From NCBI GenBank assembly GCA_947599875.1, contig CANQFV010000006.1:22418-86417 (forward strand): 64,000 nt of DNA, given 5' to 3'. Numbering within the stretch: position 1 is the stretch's first letter; each line of letters starts with the position of its first letter. Under the pieces are notes generated by a model, which was not told the DNA's origin, searched no databases, and saw only the letters and a list, made by a program, of their open reading frames with translations. Source of the DNA: an uncultured Oscillospiraceae bacterium. GTDB taxonomy: Bacteria; Bacillota; Clostridia; Oscillospirales; Oscillospiraceae. Below, piece after piece: positions 27,832 to 36,028 of this stretch. The position numbers and the translations under genes were made by a program.

Positions 27832-29283
27832 TTATGCTTTAGCTTTCAGCGCCTCGAAAACAACCTCTCGCTCGTCAAAATGGCGCTTGTCGTGTCCCAC
27901 GATCTGGTACGTCTCGTGGCCCTTTCCGGCCAGGACAACCACGTCGCCGGGCTGGGCGATCTCCAGCGCCCTGGCAATGGCCCGGCGCCGATCCACGATC
28001 ACCTCGTAGGGCGTATCCATATCCGAGGCCTCCACGCCCGTGAGAATGTCCCGGATAATGGCCTCCGGCTCCTCGGTGCGGGGGTTGTCGGAGGTGACGA
28101 TCACATAGTCGGCGCGCTCCATCGCGATCTGCCCCATGATGGGTCTCTTGGCGCTGTCCCGGTCGCCGCCGCAGCCGAAGACCAGGACAGTCCTGTTCTT
28201 GGCGAACTCGCTGACCGTGTCCAGGATGTTGTCCAGGGCGTCCGGCGTGTGGGCGTAGTCGATGAGTACCGTGTAAGGGGTGTTTGTGGGCACCACCTCC
28301 GCCCTGCCCTTCACGCCCCGGCACTGGCTCAGGGCCTGGGCGATGCGGTCAAGCTCCACCCCGGCACACAGGGCGGAGGCCGCGGCGGCCAGGGCGTTGT
28401 AGACGGAGAACATCCCCGGGATCCCCAGCCTCATTTTCTCCAGCTTCCCTGTCATCAGGGCGCAGAAGCTGACGGAATCCAGGTGGAGCTTAATATTTCT
28501 GGCAGTGAGGTCGGCCCTGTCGTATCTGGCCGAGTATGTGAAGACCCGGCCGCCGGCGCGCTCCTCCATCACCGGGCACCAGGGATCGTCCAGATTCAAA
28601 ATAGCCGTGTCGCACATGGAGAAGAGCCGGGCCTTGGCGGCGGCGTAATCCTCCATCGTCTTGTGAAAGTCCAGGTGATCCTCGGTGAGGTTGGTAAAGA
28701 TCCCCTGGGCAAAGCGGATGCCGTACACCCGGTCCAGACACAAAGCGTGGGAGGAGACCTCCATCACCGCCCAGGTGCATCCGGCGTCTGCCATCCGCCG
28801 CAAAAGGGCGTGAAGCTCCAGGCAGTCCGGCGTGGTGCGGGCCGTCTCCAGCTCCTCCTGCCCGATCATGTTCCGGTTGGTGCCGATGAGGCCCACCTTC
28901 GCCCCCAGAGCCGTCTCCAAAATCTGTTTGATAAGGTTTGTGGTGGTGGTCTTGCCGTTGGTGCCGGTGACGCCGATCATGTTCAGGCGCCGGGCGGGAT
29001 TGCCGTAAAAGTTCCCCGCCGTCACGGCCATCGCCCTGCGGGAGTCCTCCACCAGGACGTAGGGGACGCCCTCCGGCGGCTCCTCCGCGATGACAACGGC
29101 CGCCCCTGCCGCCACGGCGGCGGGGATGAACCGGTGTCCGTCCGTCTCGTAGCCCCGCACGGCGATAAACGCACAGCCGGGCGTAACGCGCCGGGAATCC
29201 GACACAAGATCCGTGATCTCAAGCTCCGGATCCGCCGTGACCTCCACGGTCTCCAGATTTTCAATAAGCTCGGAAAGCCTCAT
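27832..29283 (-). CDS. murE: UDP-MurNAc-tripeptide ligase MurE (meso-DAP type)
   Basis: The 483-residue ligase adds the third amino acid to UDP-MurNAc-dipeptide. ATP binding is at GVTGTNGKTTTTNLIKQIL and the conserved lysine region at GRLFSMCDTA-like residues. The substrate-specifying DNPRTEEP motif near residue 405 is the form selective for meso-diaminopimelate, so mDAP-type peptidoglycan is expected. It follows the penicillin-binding protein gene and precedes mraY. Confidence 0.95.
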   Translation of the reverse strand: MRLSELIENLETVEVTADPELEITDLVSDSRRVTPGCAFIAVRGYETDGHRFIPAAVAAGAAVVIAEEPPEGVPYVLVEDSRRAMAVTAGNFYGNPARRLNMIGVTGTNGKTTTTNLIKQILETALGAKVGLIGTNRNMIGQEELETARTTPDCLELHALLRRMADAGCTWAVMEVSSHALCLDRVYGIRFAQGIFTNLTEDHLDFHKTMEDYAAAKARLFSMCDTAILNLDDPWCPVMEERAGGRVFTYSARYDRADLTARNIKLHLDSVSFCALMTGKLEKMRLGIPGMFSVYNALAAAASALCAGVELDRIAQALSQCRGVKGRAEVVPTNTPYTVLIDYAHTPDALDNILDTVSEFAKNRTVLVFGCGGDRDSAKRPIMGQIAMERADYVIVTSDNPRTEEPEAIIRDILTGVEASDMDTPYEVIVDRRRAIARALEIAQPGDVVVLAGKGHETYQIVGHDKRHFDEREVVFEALKAKA

Positions 29284-29329
29284 ATTTCCCCCGTTTCCTC
29301 CAAATCCACCGCTGTGACGGGTTTCGGCA

Positions 29330-31663
29330 TCAGTATCTCCCCAGGTTGGAGCTGTCCACCAGCGTCACCTGGATGACGGCCCCGTAGGGGACGGTCTGGC
29401 CGCTGTCGATGATCTGGGACGCCACCTTCACCCCGGAAATGGCCGGGGACGCCCCCGCCGTATCCAGGAACAGCCCCAGATTCTGGAGGACGTTTCTGGC
29501 CTGATTCACCGTCATGCCGGTGAGATCCGGCACGGTCACTTCCTCCTGGGGAGCCGACTGGCCCAGATAGATGATCATCTGGCTCCCGGCGGCGATCTGC
29601 GCTCCCGGTGAGGGCAGCTGGGCGGTGATCTCGTCGCCCTCCCCCACCTCGCGCAGGGTGATGCCCATCTCCTGGGCCTTGAGCCTGGCGCTGAGCAGGT
29701 CAAGATTCGTAAGCCTGGGGACGGTCACGTCCAGGAGGGCCTCCTCCTCGGCGGTGTAGATGGGCTGGACGCCCAGATAGGGCAGAACCTCGCTCATGAT
29801 CATCCCCACATAGGGGGCAGCCATCTGGCCGCCGCCGATGTAGATGCCGGACTCGCTGCTGGGATTATCCAGCACTAAGAGTACCGCGATTTCCGGGTCG
29901 TCACAGGGGGCCACGCCGCAGAAGGAGACCATGTACTCCTTCCGGTTCTCGGCCACCTCGATGGTCGTCTTTGTGGTGGTACCGGTCTTGCCGCCCACTC
30001 TGTATCCGGGCACATAGGCGTTGGAGCCGGTGCCGCCCTTGTCGCCCACCACGGATTCCAGGATGTCCGCCACCAGGGCGCTGGTCTCCTCGCTGATGAC
30101 CTGGCGCACCACGGTGGGTTCCTTGGAGTAGACCACCTCGCCGTCCTCGTTCCGGACTTCCTTCACGATGTACGGCTCCATCAGGTATCCGCCGTTCACC
30201 GCGGCGGACACGGCCGTGATCATGCCGATGGGCGTGACGTTAAAGGTCTGTCCGAAGGCGGCGGAGGTCAGGGAGGACATGTTGTTGGGGTCCTCGAAGT
30301 ATTTCTTATCCCACCACTGGCTGGCGGCCTCGCCGGAGAGATCCACCCCGGTCTTGCTGCGCATCAGCCCGAAGGCCTCCACATACTCGTCGTACTTTTC
30401 CGCCCCGATCTTCATGCCGATGTTGGCGAAGGCCACGTTGCACGAGTGCATGGCCGCCTCCCGAAGGGTCTGGTTGCCGTGGCCGGCGTGCTTCCAGCAG
30501 TTTAAGTCGGTGATTCGCCCGGGGATGCCGCCCACGGGGATCTTGCCGCCGCAGTAGAAGTTGTCATTCTCCTTGACCACGCCCTCCTCCAGGCCGATGG
30601 CCATTGTGATGATCTTGAACACCGATCCCGGCTCATAGGTGTCGGAGACGGCCATATTGCGCCACTGGGCCATAAGGGCCGCCGTCCTGGCGGCGGAGCG
30701 CTCCTCCTCGTCGGGGATCAGGGCCAGCTGCTCCTGAACCTCCTCCGGGAGCGCCCAGGGGTCGTTGAGGTCGTAGCTGTTGGCGTTGGCCAGGGCCAGG
30801 ATCTCCCCGGTCTTTACGTTCATAACGATGACGCAGCCGCCGTTTTGAATATAGTTTGCCTCCATCGCCTGCTGTAAATACTTCTCCGCGATGGCCTGGA
30901 TGTTGCAGTCCAGCGTCAGGGTCAGGTCGTTCCCGTCAATGGCGTCGTTGTAGTTTTGGTAGTTCTCAAAAAGCATCTCCGTGCCGTTCTGGGCCACGAG
31001 ACGCACCACCGAGCCGTTTGTCCCCTCCAGCCTCTCGTCGTACAGGGCCTCGATGCCCTCCAGGCCGTAGTTCTCCGTGCCCACAAAGCCGATGACGTGG
31101 CAGGCCAGATCCCCGTTGGGGTAGTAGCGCTTGGAGTCCTCCTCGATGTGGACCCCCGCCAGATTGTATTCGTCGATGAAGGCCCGAACCTCGTCGGCCA
31201 GATCCGCCTCGATCTTTGTGGCCACGGTCTTGTACCAGCTCTTTGTGTCCTTCATCTGCTCCAGGAGCTTGTCGTGGTCGGCCCCTAAGATCCGCTCCAG
31301 GCCGGAGGCGATCAGCTCCGGGTCGTCGCCGTAGTGGATCTCCTTGGGCTTATATTCCTTGGTGGAGTAGAGCTGGATCTCGTAGGGGGAGATAAAAACG
31401 GTGTAGGCCGTGGCGGATTTGGCCAGCGTCCGGCCGTTGGTGTCATAAATCGTCCCCCGGGAGGCGGCCACGGCCACCGTCCGCGTCTGCTGGCGGATGG
31501 CCTTCTCCTCGTAGAAGTCATGGTCACGGATCATGATGTTGTACAGCTGTACGGCCAGAACAGAAAAGGCAACTATGCCGCACACTACTGCCAATACAAG
31601 TGTGCGGCGGAGTATCATCGCGTTGGGCCTCTGCCCCTGTTTTTTCCTTTTGGATCGTGCCAT
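29330..31663 (-). CDS. Class B penicillin-binding protein with two PASTA domains (FtsI/SpoVD-like)
   Basis: The 777-residue transpeptidase has a cytoplasmic basic N-terminus and one membrane helix (about residues 20-42). A dimerisation domain and a transpeptidase domain follow, with active-site YEPGSVFK (SxxK), SCN (SxN) and GGKTGTTTKTT (KTG). Two C-terminal PASTA domains follow, starting at VPRLTNLDLL and VPDLTGMTVNQA. It should cross-link septal peptidoglycan with FtsW. PASTA-bearing homologues include SpoVD (sporulation) and vegetative PBP2x-like proteins, and the sequence alone does not decide between them. The start at 31663 has AAGGGG upstream. Confidence 0.93.
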   Translation of the reverse strand: MARSKRKKQGQRPNAMILRRTLVLAVVCGIVAFSVLAVQLYNIMIRDHDFYEEKAIRQQTRTVAVAASRGTIYDTNGRTLAKSATAYTVFISPYEIQLYSTKEYKPKEIHYGDDPELIASGLERILGADHDKLLEQMKDTKSWYKTVATKIEADLADEVRAFIDEYNLAGVHIEEDSKRYYPNGDLACHVIGFVGTENYGLEGIEALYDERLEGTNGSVVRLVAQNGTEMLFENYQNYNDAIDGNDLTLTLDCNIQAIAEKYLQQAMEANYIQNGGCVIVMNVKTGEILALANANSYDLNDPWALPEEVQEQLALIPDEEERSAARTAALMAQWRNMAVSDTYEPGSVFKIITMAIGLEEGVVKENDNFYCGGKIPVGGIPGRITDLNCWKHAGHGNQTLREAAMHSCNVAFANIGMKIGAEKYDEYVEAFGLMRSKTGVDLSGEAASQWWDKKYFEDPNNMSSLTSAAFGQTFNVTPIGMITAVSAAVNGGYLMEPYIVKEVRNEDGEVVYSKEPTVVRQVISEETSALVADILESVVGDKGGTGSNAYVPGYRVGGKTGTTTKTTIEVAENRKEYMVSFCGVAPCDDPEIAVLLVLDNPSSESGIYIGGGQMAAPYVGMIMSEVLPYLGVQPIYTAEEEALLDVTVPRLTNLDLLSARLKAQEMGITLREVGEGDEITAQLPSPGAQIAAGSQMIIYLGQSAPQEEVTVPDLTGMTVNQARNVLQNLGLFLDTAGASPAISGVKVASQIIDSGQTVPYGAVIQVTLVDSSNLGRY

Positions 31664-31727
31664 AGTGAATCCCCTTGAGTCTCGCCAATGTGCCAAATGC
31701 CGTGTTCCCTTTAAGCTTATAGGCCTC

Positions 31728-32315
31728 TCACCGGAAATATTCCGGCAGCTCCTTTAAAAATCCCTTGATCCTGGCAAACAGCCCCGCCGTCTCATCCTCG
31801 GCCAGGATCTCCGCCCGGTCGGATCTGTACACCGCGGTGTAGCCGGTGCTGCTGTCATAGCCCCTGGTCATCCCCAGGATGTTCACGGCGTAGGTCTCCA
31901 CCTCAGCCATGTTGAAGGCGGCCTCGTATTTCACGGACAGGGCCTCGCCCCTGTCCTCCAGCGTCTCGATGGAGGAGCGCACGTCCCGGATCTGGCCGGA
32001 GATCCCGGCAAGCTCGATATAGCTCATCAAAACGGCGATCATCAGCACGGCGGCGGCGATCACGCCCATGATGCCCACCACGGGGACGCCGAAGACCTGG
32101 AGCCTGCTTTGCTCCTTGGCCCTGGCCTGCTCCCGCTGGCGCAGTCTCTCCTGGATGCGCTGGCGCTGAAGCTCCTCCGGAGAGGGCTGCTGTTCCGGCT
32201 CCTCCTCCGGGAGGGGGACCGCGCCCATCACCCGGTCAAGATCGTATGCCGCGCTTCCGTTGAAGGCATCGGTGTAGTAGCCTCTCCCGGCATATTCCGC
32301 TCTTGCTGCTGCCAT
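31728..32315 (-). CDS. FtsL-like divisome protein
   Basis: The 195-residue protein lies between rsmH and the penicillin-binding protein, the standard position of ftsL. It has a long charged cytoplasmic region rich in Gln, Arg and Glu (about residues 35-75), one membrane helix (about residues 80-100), then a short coiled-coil (SGQIRDVRSSIETLEDRGEA) and a tail. FtsL acts with FtsQ and FtsB to activate septal synthesis. FtsL is poorly conserved, so the call rests on layout and position. It is longer than the usual 100-130 residues because of the cytoplasmic part. Confidence 0.78.
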   Translation of the reverse strand: MAAARAEYAGRGYYTDAFNGSAAYDLDRVMGAVPLPEEEPEQQPSPEELQRQRIQERLRQREQARAKEQSRLQVFGVPVVGIMGVIAAAVLMIAVLMSYIELAGISGQIRDVRSSIETLEDRGEALSVKYEAAFNMAEVETYAVNILGMTRGYDSSTGYTAVYRSDRAEILAEDETAGLFARIKGFLKELPEYFR

Positions 32316-32357
32316 TTTCTTTAGTCCTTTCGGGGTAAATGTCTCTGTCTCAGGGGT

Positions 32358-33290
32358 TTACAGCCTCTCCGCCACCCGGAGCTTGGCGCTCCTGGCCCGG
32401 GGGTTGTCCGCCGTCTCGCCGCTGTCCGGCGTTATGGGTTTTCTTGTCACGCTCTTCATGGTCTTGACGAAGCCGCACACGCACACCGGAAATTCCGGCG
32501 GGCAGGTACAGCCGTTCTCCCTGGCCCTGATGGCGTTCTTTACGATCCGATCCTCCAGGGAGTGGAAGCTGATCACGCAGAGCCTGCCCCCCGGCGCCAG
32601 GGCGTCCATCGCCGCCTCCAGCCCGTCCCGCAGGGCCTCCAGCTCGTCGTTCACCGCGATCCGCAGCGCCTGGAAGCACCGCTTGGCCGGATGCTGCTTC
32701 TCCCGAAGGGCGGCGGCCGGCATGGCGGACTTGATCACGTCCACAAGCTCCAGGGTCGTCTCAAGGGGCCGCTCCGCCCGCCGCCTGACAATGGCGGCGG
32801 CGATGGCCCGGGAGTACCGCTCCTCGCCGTACTCGAAAAAAATCCGTCTCAGCTCCTCCTCGCTCCGGCCGTTGACGATGTCCCGGGCCGTCACCGGGGA
32901 GGATCTGTCCATTCTCATATCCAGCGGCGCGTCGGAGACGTAGGAAAAGCCCCGGCTGCCGTCGTCCAGTTGCGGGGAGGAGACGCCAAGATCGAGAAGG
33001 ACGCCGTTTACCCGGCCGATGCCAAGTTCCCTCAGGATCCCGGTCATATCCCGGAAATTCCCCTGAACCAGCTTTACCTTCCCGCCGTAGGGACTCAGCC
33101 GTTCCCCGGCCTCCCGGATGGCCGCGTCGTCCTGATCGATGCCGATCAGCGTCCCGGTGGTCAGCCGCTCCGCAATGGCCTGGGAGTGTCCGCCCCGCCC
33201 CAGCGTCCCGTCAACGTAGACGCCGCCGGGGGCGATATTCAGCCCCTCCAGGCACTCCTGAAGAAGCACCGGAACATGCTTCCCCACCAT
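32358..33290 (-). CDS. rsmH: 16S rRNA m4C1402 methyltransferase RsmH (MraW)
   Basis: The 310-residue SAM-dependent enzyme methylates C1402 of 16S rRNA. It begins KHVPVLLQECLEGL and has GTLGRGGHS in the SAM-binding loop, the family motif LDLGVSSPQLDDGSRGFSY and ISFHSLEDRIVK. Its start overlaps the mraZ stop by one base. It is the second gene of the dcw operon. Confidence 0.97.
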   Translation of the reverse strand: MVGKHVPVLLQECLEGLNIAPGGVYVDGTLGRGGHSQAIAERLTTGTLIGIDQDDAAIREAGERLSPYGGKVKLVQGNFRDMTGILRELGIGRVNGVLLDLGVSSPQLDDGSRGFSYVSDAPLDMRMDRSSPVTARDIVNGRSEEELRRIFFEYGEERYSRAIAAAIVRRRAERPLETTLELVDVIKSAMPAAALREKQHPAKRCFQALRIAVNDELEALRDGLEAAMDALAPGGRLCVISFHSLEDRIVKNAIRARENGCTCPPEFPVCVCGFVKTMKSVTRKPITPDSGETADNPRARSAKLRVAERL

Positions 33291-33712
33291 CAGAAATCCA
33301 ACTCCTGAAGCACCTCGGCGATGTTCTCCGGCGTGGTCTCCACCACGTCAATGGCGTTCCAGGCATCCTCGTCCCAGAACTCGGCGCACTCGCCGGTGCC
33401 CACCACGGCCACGTTCTTATCCAGGGCCGCGAAATCTCTCAGCGCCTGGGGGATCAGCACTCTCCCCTGGCTGTCCAGCTCGCACTTGGCCGCGTGGGCG
33501 AAGAGGGGCCGCATCTTGTTCTGCTTCACCCTGGGCATGGCCTTGATCTTCTCCATGAACCTGTCCCAGCTCTCGGAGGAGTAGGCCGTCAGGCACTTCT
33601 CCATTGAGATGGTGACGTAAAAGACCTCGCCCAGCTCCTCACGGATACGCGAGGGAATGGCCAGACGGCCCTTGGTATCGATGGTGTGTCTGTATACGCC
33701 TGTCACGGTCAT
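33290..33712 (-). CDS. mraZ: Transcriptional regulator MraZ
   Basis: The 140-residue protein contains two AbrB-like half domains, each with a DxxGR motif (DTKGRLAIPSRIREEL and DSQGRVLIPQALRDF). MraZ forms a ring and represses its own dcw operon by binding TGGG repeats. The start at 33712 (MTVTGVYRH) follows an AGGAGAG site; an upstream in-frame extension of 30 residues would begin inside the operator region and is rejected. Candidate MraZ boxes lie about 35-60 bases upstream. Confidence 0.95.
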   Translation of the reverse strand: MTVTGVYRHTIDTKGRLAIPSRIREELGEVFYVTISMEKCLTAYSSESWDRFMEKIKAMPRVKQNKMRPLFAHAAKCELDSQGRVLIPQALRDFAALDKNVAVVGTGECAEFWDEDAWNAIDVVETTPENIAEVLQELDF

Positions 33713-33745
33713 GCCCTCCTCTCCTGGGATTCGTGTGGGCATTTG

Positions 33746-33771
33746 GGCCATTATTCCCCACTTTGCCCCAC
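33746..33771 (-). promoter_or_regulatory. MraZ operator boxes
   Basis: On the minus strand GTGGGG occurs at 33766-33771 and again at 33756-33761, and a degenerate third copy (ATGGCC) at 33746-33751. The spacing is 10 bases start to start, one helical turn, as known for MraZ boxes in other bacteria. They follow the promoter and precede mraZ. Confidence 0.75.
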
Positions 33772-33784
33772 AACGGTTGTCTTT

Positions 33785-33813
33785 ATTATAAAAGCCTGCC
33801 ACACAAATTGCAA
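33785..33813 (-). promoter_or_regulatory. Promoter of the dcw operon (mraZ)
   Basis: On the minus strand TTGCAA (33808-33813) and TATAAT (33785-33790) are separated by 17 bases. The region 33814-34019 beyond it holds no gene that can be supported. Confidence 0.85.
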
Positions 33814-34019
33814 GAAGAAATTTTCAAATTTACAGACTTTTTTTGGGTTCTTGTGTTGACATAAAAGTTGTACCACAAGATATTCCAATTTCCCTCCCCA
33901 CAGCCGCTTCCGCCGCCTCCCCGGTGGACATAATCAGACAGAATAAAGAAGCCGCCCTTATGGATCCTGTTGCCGCCCTTCGATGGACGCCTGCTGCCGC
34001 CCTTCGGTAAACGCGCCGC

Positions 34020-34048
34020 TTGACAATTCCCGGCTTTCGTAGTATAGT
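34020..34048 (+). promoter_or_regulatory. Promoter of the ABC-F resistance gene leader
   Basis: TTGACA (34020-34025) and TATAGT (34043-34048) are separated by 17 bases. A transcript would start near 34055 and carry a leader of roughly 190 bases before the ABC-F start. Confidence 0.85.
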
Positions 34049-34076
34049 GTCCCCATCATGATCTGGGGGTGAAAGG

Positions 34077-34097
34077 ATGCGTATTCTTATCGCTTAA
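34077..34097 (+). CDS. Leader peptide MRILIA upstream of the ABC-F gene
   Basis: A six-codon frame, MRILIA then stop, begins 22 bases after the predicted transcription start. A GGGGGTG sequence about eight bases upstream can serve as ribosome site. It precedes an intrinsic terminator (34195-34230) and a possible antiterminator strand (34144-34152). That is the layout of ribosome-mediated attenuators in front of antibiotic-resistance ABC-F genes: a drug-stalled ribosome on the leader changes RNA folding and permits read-through. Translation of the peptide is inferred, not shown. Confidence 0.6.
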   Translation: MRILIA

Positions 34098-34194
34098 AGA
34101 AGCTGGCGCTTTTGAGGGGCGTAGTGTGCCCTGGGCGCCGGAAGCGGGAAGATAAGACATCCGATCACGCTCCGGGGGCGTATGGCGCCTTTTT

Positions 34195-34230
34195 GAGCTG
34201 CGGGATTCTTCCCGCGGCTCCTATTTTTTT
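34195..34230 (+). terminator. Intrinsic terminator (attenuator) inside the ABC-F leader
   Basis: GAGCTGCGGGA (34195-34205) pairs with TCCCGCGGCTC (34210-34220) with one T-G wobble and a 4-base loop, followed by CTATTTTTTT. It lies upstream of, not after, a gene and so should block expression by default. GCGGGAAGA at 34144-34152 can pair over 9 bases with 34207-34215, disrupting it. Confidence 0.85.
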
Positions 34231-34243
34231 GAAAGGCGCTGAT

Positions 34244-35746
34244 ATGATGCTGATAGACGTTACAAATTTTACCTTTTCCTACCCCGGCAGCTTTGACAAT
34301 GTGTTTGAGAACGTGAGCTTTCAAATGGACACCGCCTGGCGTTTGGGCTTCACCGGGCGCAACGGCAGGGGGAAGACGACCTTCCTGCGCTGTCTTCTGG
34401 GGGAGCTTGCGTATACGGGCTCCATTTCGGCCCCGGGACTGCGGTTTGCGTATTTCCCCGCACGGGTGGAGGACATGGCCGCGCCCACCCTCCGGGCGCT
34501 TTTGGAGGCCGTCCCCGGGGCGGAGGAGTGGGCCATTTTGCGGGAGCTGTCCAGGCTCGGCATCCGGGAGGAGATGCTGGCCCGGCCCTTCGGGACCCTC
34601 TCCAGCGGCGAGCGGACACGGGCGGCGTTGGCGGCCCTCTTCGCCCGGCCCGACGGCTTTCCCCTTATCGACGAGCCGACAAACCACCTGGATATGGGGA
34701 TGCGGGAGATGCTGGGGGAGTACCTTGCGAAAAAGCGGGGGTTTATCTTAGTGAGCCACGACCGGACGCTGCTGGACAGGTGTACCGACCACACCCTCAG
34801 CATCAACCGCACGAATATTCAGGTGACACGGGGGCCTTTCTCCGTCTGGTGGGAGCAAAAGCGGCTCCGGGACGAGTTCGAGCTTTCGGAGAATGAGAAG
34901 CTCCGGGGCGAGATCGCAAGGCTCAACGACGCGGCCCGGGAGCGCGCCCGGTGGTCGGAGAAGGCGGAGCGGTCAAAATACGTCTCCCACACGGACAAGG
35001 CCGACGTGAAGCACGGCTGGGCACCGAAGCAGGCCGCCAAGGCCGCCAAGCAGCAAAAGCGCGCCAAGGCCATTGAGGGGCGCCGGGAGCGTGCCATCGA
35101 GGACAAGTCCAAGCTCCTCCACGACCTGGAGCGGGATGAGGAGCTGAAGCTCTCGCCCCTCACCCACCGGGCCAAGAGCGTTGTCTCTTTTCGGGACGTG
35201 TCGGTAATCTACGGGGATCGCCCCGTTGTGAGCCATGTGACCTTTGAGATCGCCCCCGGGGAGCGGGTGGCCCTCATGGGGCGCAACGGCAGCGGAAAAT
35301 CCAGCCTGATAAAGCTCCTTTTGGGGGAGGACATCCCGCACACCGGGGAGATCTGCGCCGCTTCCGGTCTCAAGCTCTCCTACGTCAGCCAGGACACCGC
35401 GGAGCTGCGCGGGGGCGTGAGGGAGTACGCGGAGAGCTGCGGCGTGGACAGGAGCGTCTTTCAGTCGATTTTGCGCAAGCTCGGCTTTGAGCGTGCCCAG
35501 TTTGAAAAGCCCCTGGAGTCCTGGTCTATGGGCCAGCGGAAAAAGGCGCTTCTGGCCCGGAGCCTTTGCGAGAAGGCGCACCTTTACATCTGGGACGAGC
35601 CGCTAAACTATGTGGACGTCATCTCCCGGATGCAGATCGAGGAGCTTCTGCGGGCCTTCACCCCCACCATGCTCTTCGTGGAGCATGACCGGGCCTTTGT
35701 GGACGCCATCGCCACCCGCCGGGTGGAGCTGCCGCCGGATAATTGA
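34244..35746 (+). CDS. ABC-F ribosomal protection-type ATPase (Lsa-like)
   Basis: The 500-residue protein has two ABC domains and no membrane segment. The first shows GRNGRGKTTFLR, LSSGERTR and PLIDEPTNHLD; the second shows GRNGSGKSSLIK, WSMGQRKK and LYIWDEPLNYVD with the catalytic glutamate. Between them is a charged interdomain linker (about residues 180-290) that would reach into the ribosome. Wording such as FTFSYPGSFDNVFENVSFQ and the WSMGQ/WDEPLNY pair recall the Lsa/Vga group, which displaces lincosamides, streptogramin A and pleuromutilins. The start at 34244 has GAAAGG upstream. The attenuator leader supports drug-inducible control. Actual resistance is not shown by sequence. Confidence 0.88.
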   Translation: MMLIDVTNFTFSYPGSFDNVFENVSFQMDTAWRLGFTGRNGRGKTTFLRCLLGELAYTGSISAPGLRFAYFPARVEDMAAPTLRALLEAVPGAEEWAILRELSRLGIREEMLARPFGTLSSGERTRAALAALFARPDGFPLIDEPTNHLDMGMREMLGEYLAKKRGFILVSHDRTLLDRCTDHTLSINRTNIQVTRGPFSVWWEQKRLRDEFELSENEKLRGEIARLNDAARERARWSEKAERSKYVSHTDKADVKHGWAPKQAAKAAKQQKRAKAIEGRRERAIEDKSKLLHDLERDEELKLSPLTHRAKSVVSFRDVSVIYGDRPVVSHVTFEIAPGERVALMGRNGSGKSSLIKLLLGEDIPHTGEICAASGLKLSYVSQDTAELRGGVREYAESCGVDRSVFQSILRKLGFERAQFEKPLESWSMGQRKKALLARSLCEKAHLYIWDEPLNYVDVISRMQIEELLRAFTPTMLFVEHDRAFVDAIATRRVELPPDN

Positions 35747-35771
35747 ATATTGATAAATATATAAGATATAA

Positions 35772-35807
35772 GGAATCACCGCTTCCCCTCTGGGAAGCGG
35801 TGATTCC
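35772..35807 (+). terminator. Hairpin after the ABC-F gene
   Basis: A perfect 16-bp stem (35772-35787 with 35792-35807) with a 4-base loop follows the stop by 25 bases. The T tail is weak. Confidence 0.65.
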
Positions 35808-35821
35808 AATTTGCCCCACAA

Positions 35822-36027
35822 TCAATATTTTTTGCGGGGCTTTGCCTCGCAAAAAATCCCTCTTGCCGCGCAAGTGTCCAGTCCGCAGACTGGTCGCGCA
35901 GCGCGGCAGCAGGAAAAGCTCCCTGGAATTCCGCAGAATTCCAGGGGGCTTTTCCGCACGCATCCTAATTGGCAGAAAAAGGGTTTCGGGTTCTCGTCAG
36001 AGAACCCAAAACCCTTTTTCGCCAGTG
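35822..36027 (+). repeat. Structured dispersed repeat, copy 1
   Basis: This element shares long stretches with 61355-61596. It has a TTTTTTGCG/CGCAAAAAA hairpin, a CCCTCTTGCCGCGCAAGTGT segment pairing with GCGCGGCA, then hairpins whose sequences differ between copies, a TCCTAATTGGCA block and a closing hairpin. The last hairpin (35976-36019) also acts as terminator for the gene ending at 36029. Apparent reading frames here are by-products of the structure. Confidence 0.8.
35976..36019 (-). terminator. Terminator of the gene ending at 36029
   Basis: A 20-bp near-perfect stem with arms 35976-35995 and 36000-36019 and a 4-base loop has T-rich flanks on both strands. It lies 10 bases beyond the stop. 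Confidence 0.8.
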
Positions 36028-36028
36028 A

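Noticed and set aside
33855..33885. TTGACA on the plus strand as another promoter
   Set aside because: The nearest acceptable -10 is 19 bases away or poorly matched, and no supported gene follows before 34020.
33960..34008. Short frame MDPVAALRWTPAAALR before the ABC-F promoter
   Set aside because: It is made of an imperfect GCCGCCCTTCG direct repeat and lacks a ribosome site; it also lies upstream of the mapped promoter, so it is not part of the leader.
35658..35963. Minus-strand frame across repeat copy 1 (and the similar frame at 61245-61493)
   Set aside because: Both translate the structured repeat into the same arginine-rich stretch in non-coding DNA. There is no ribosome site and no independent support.
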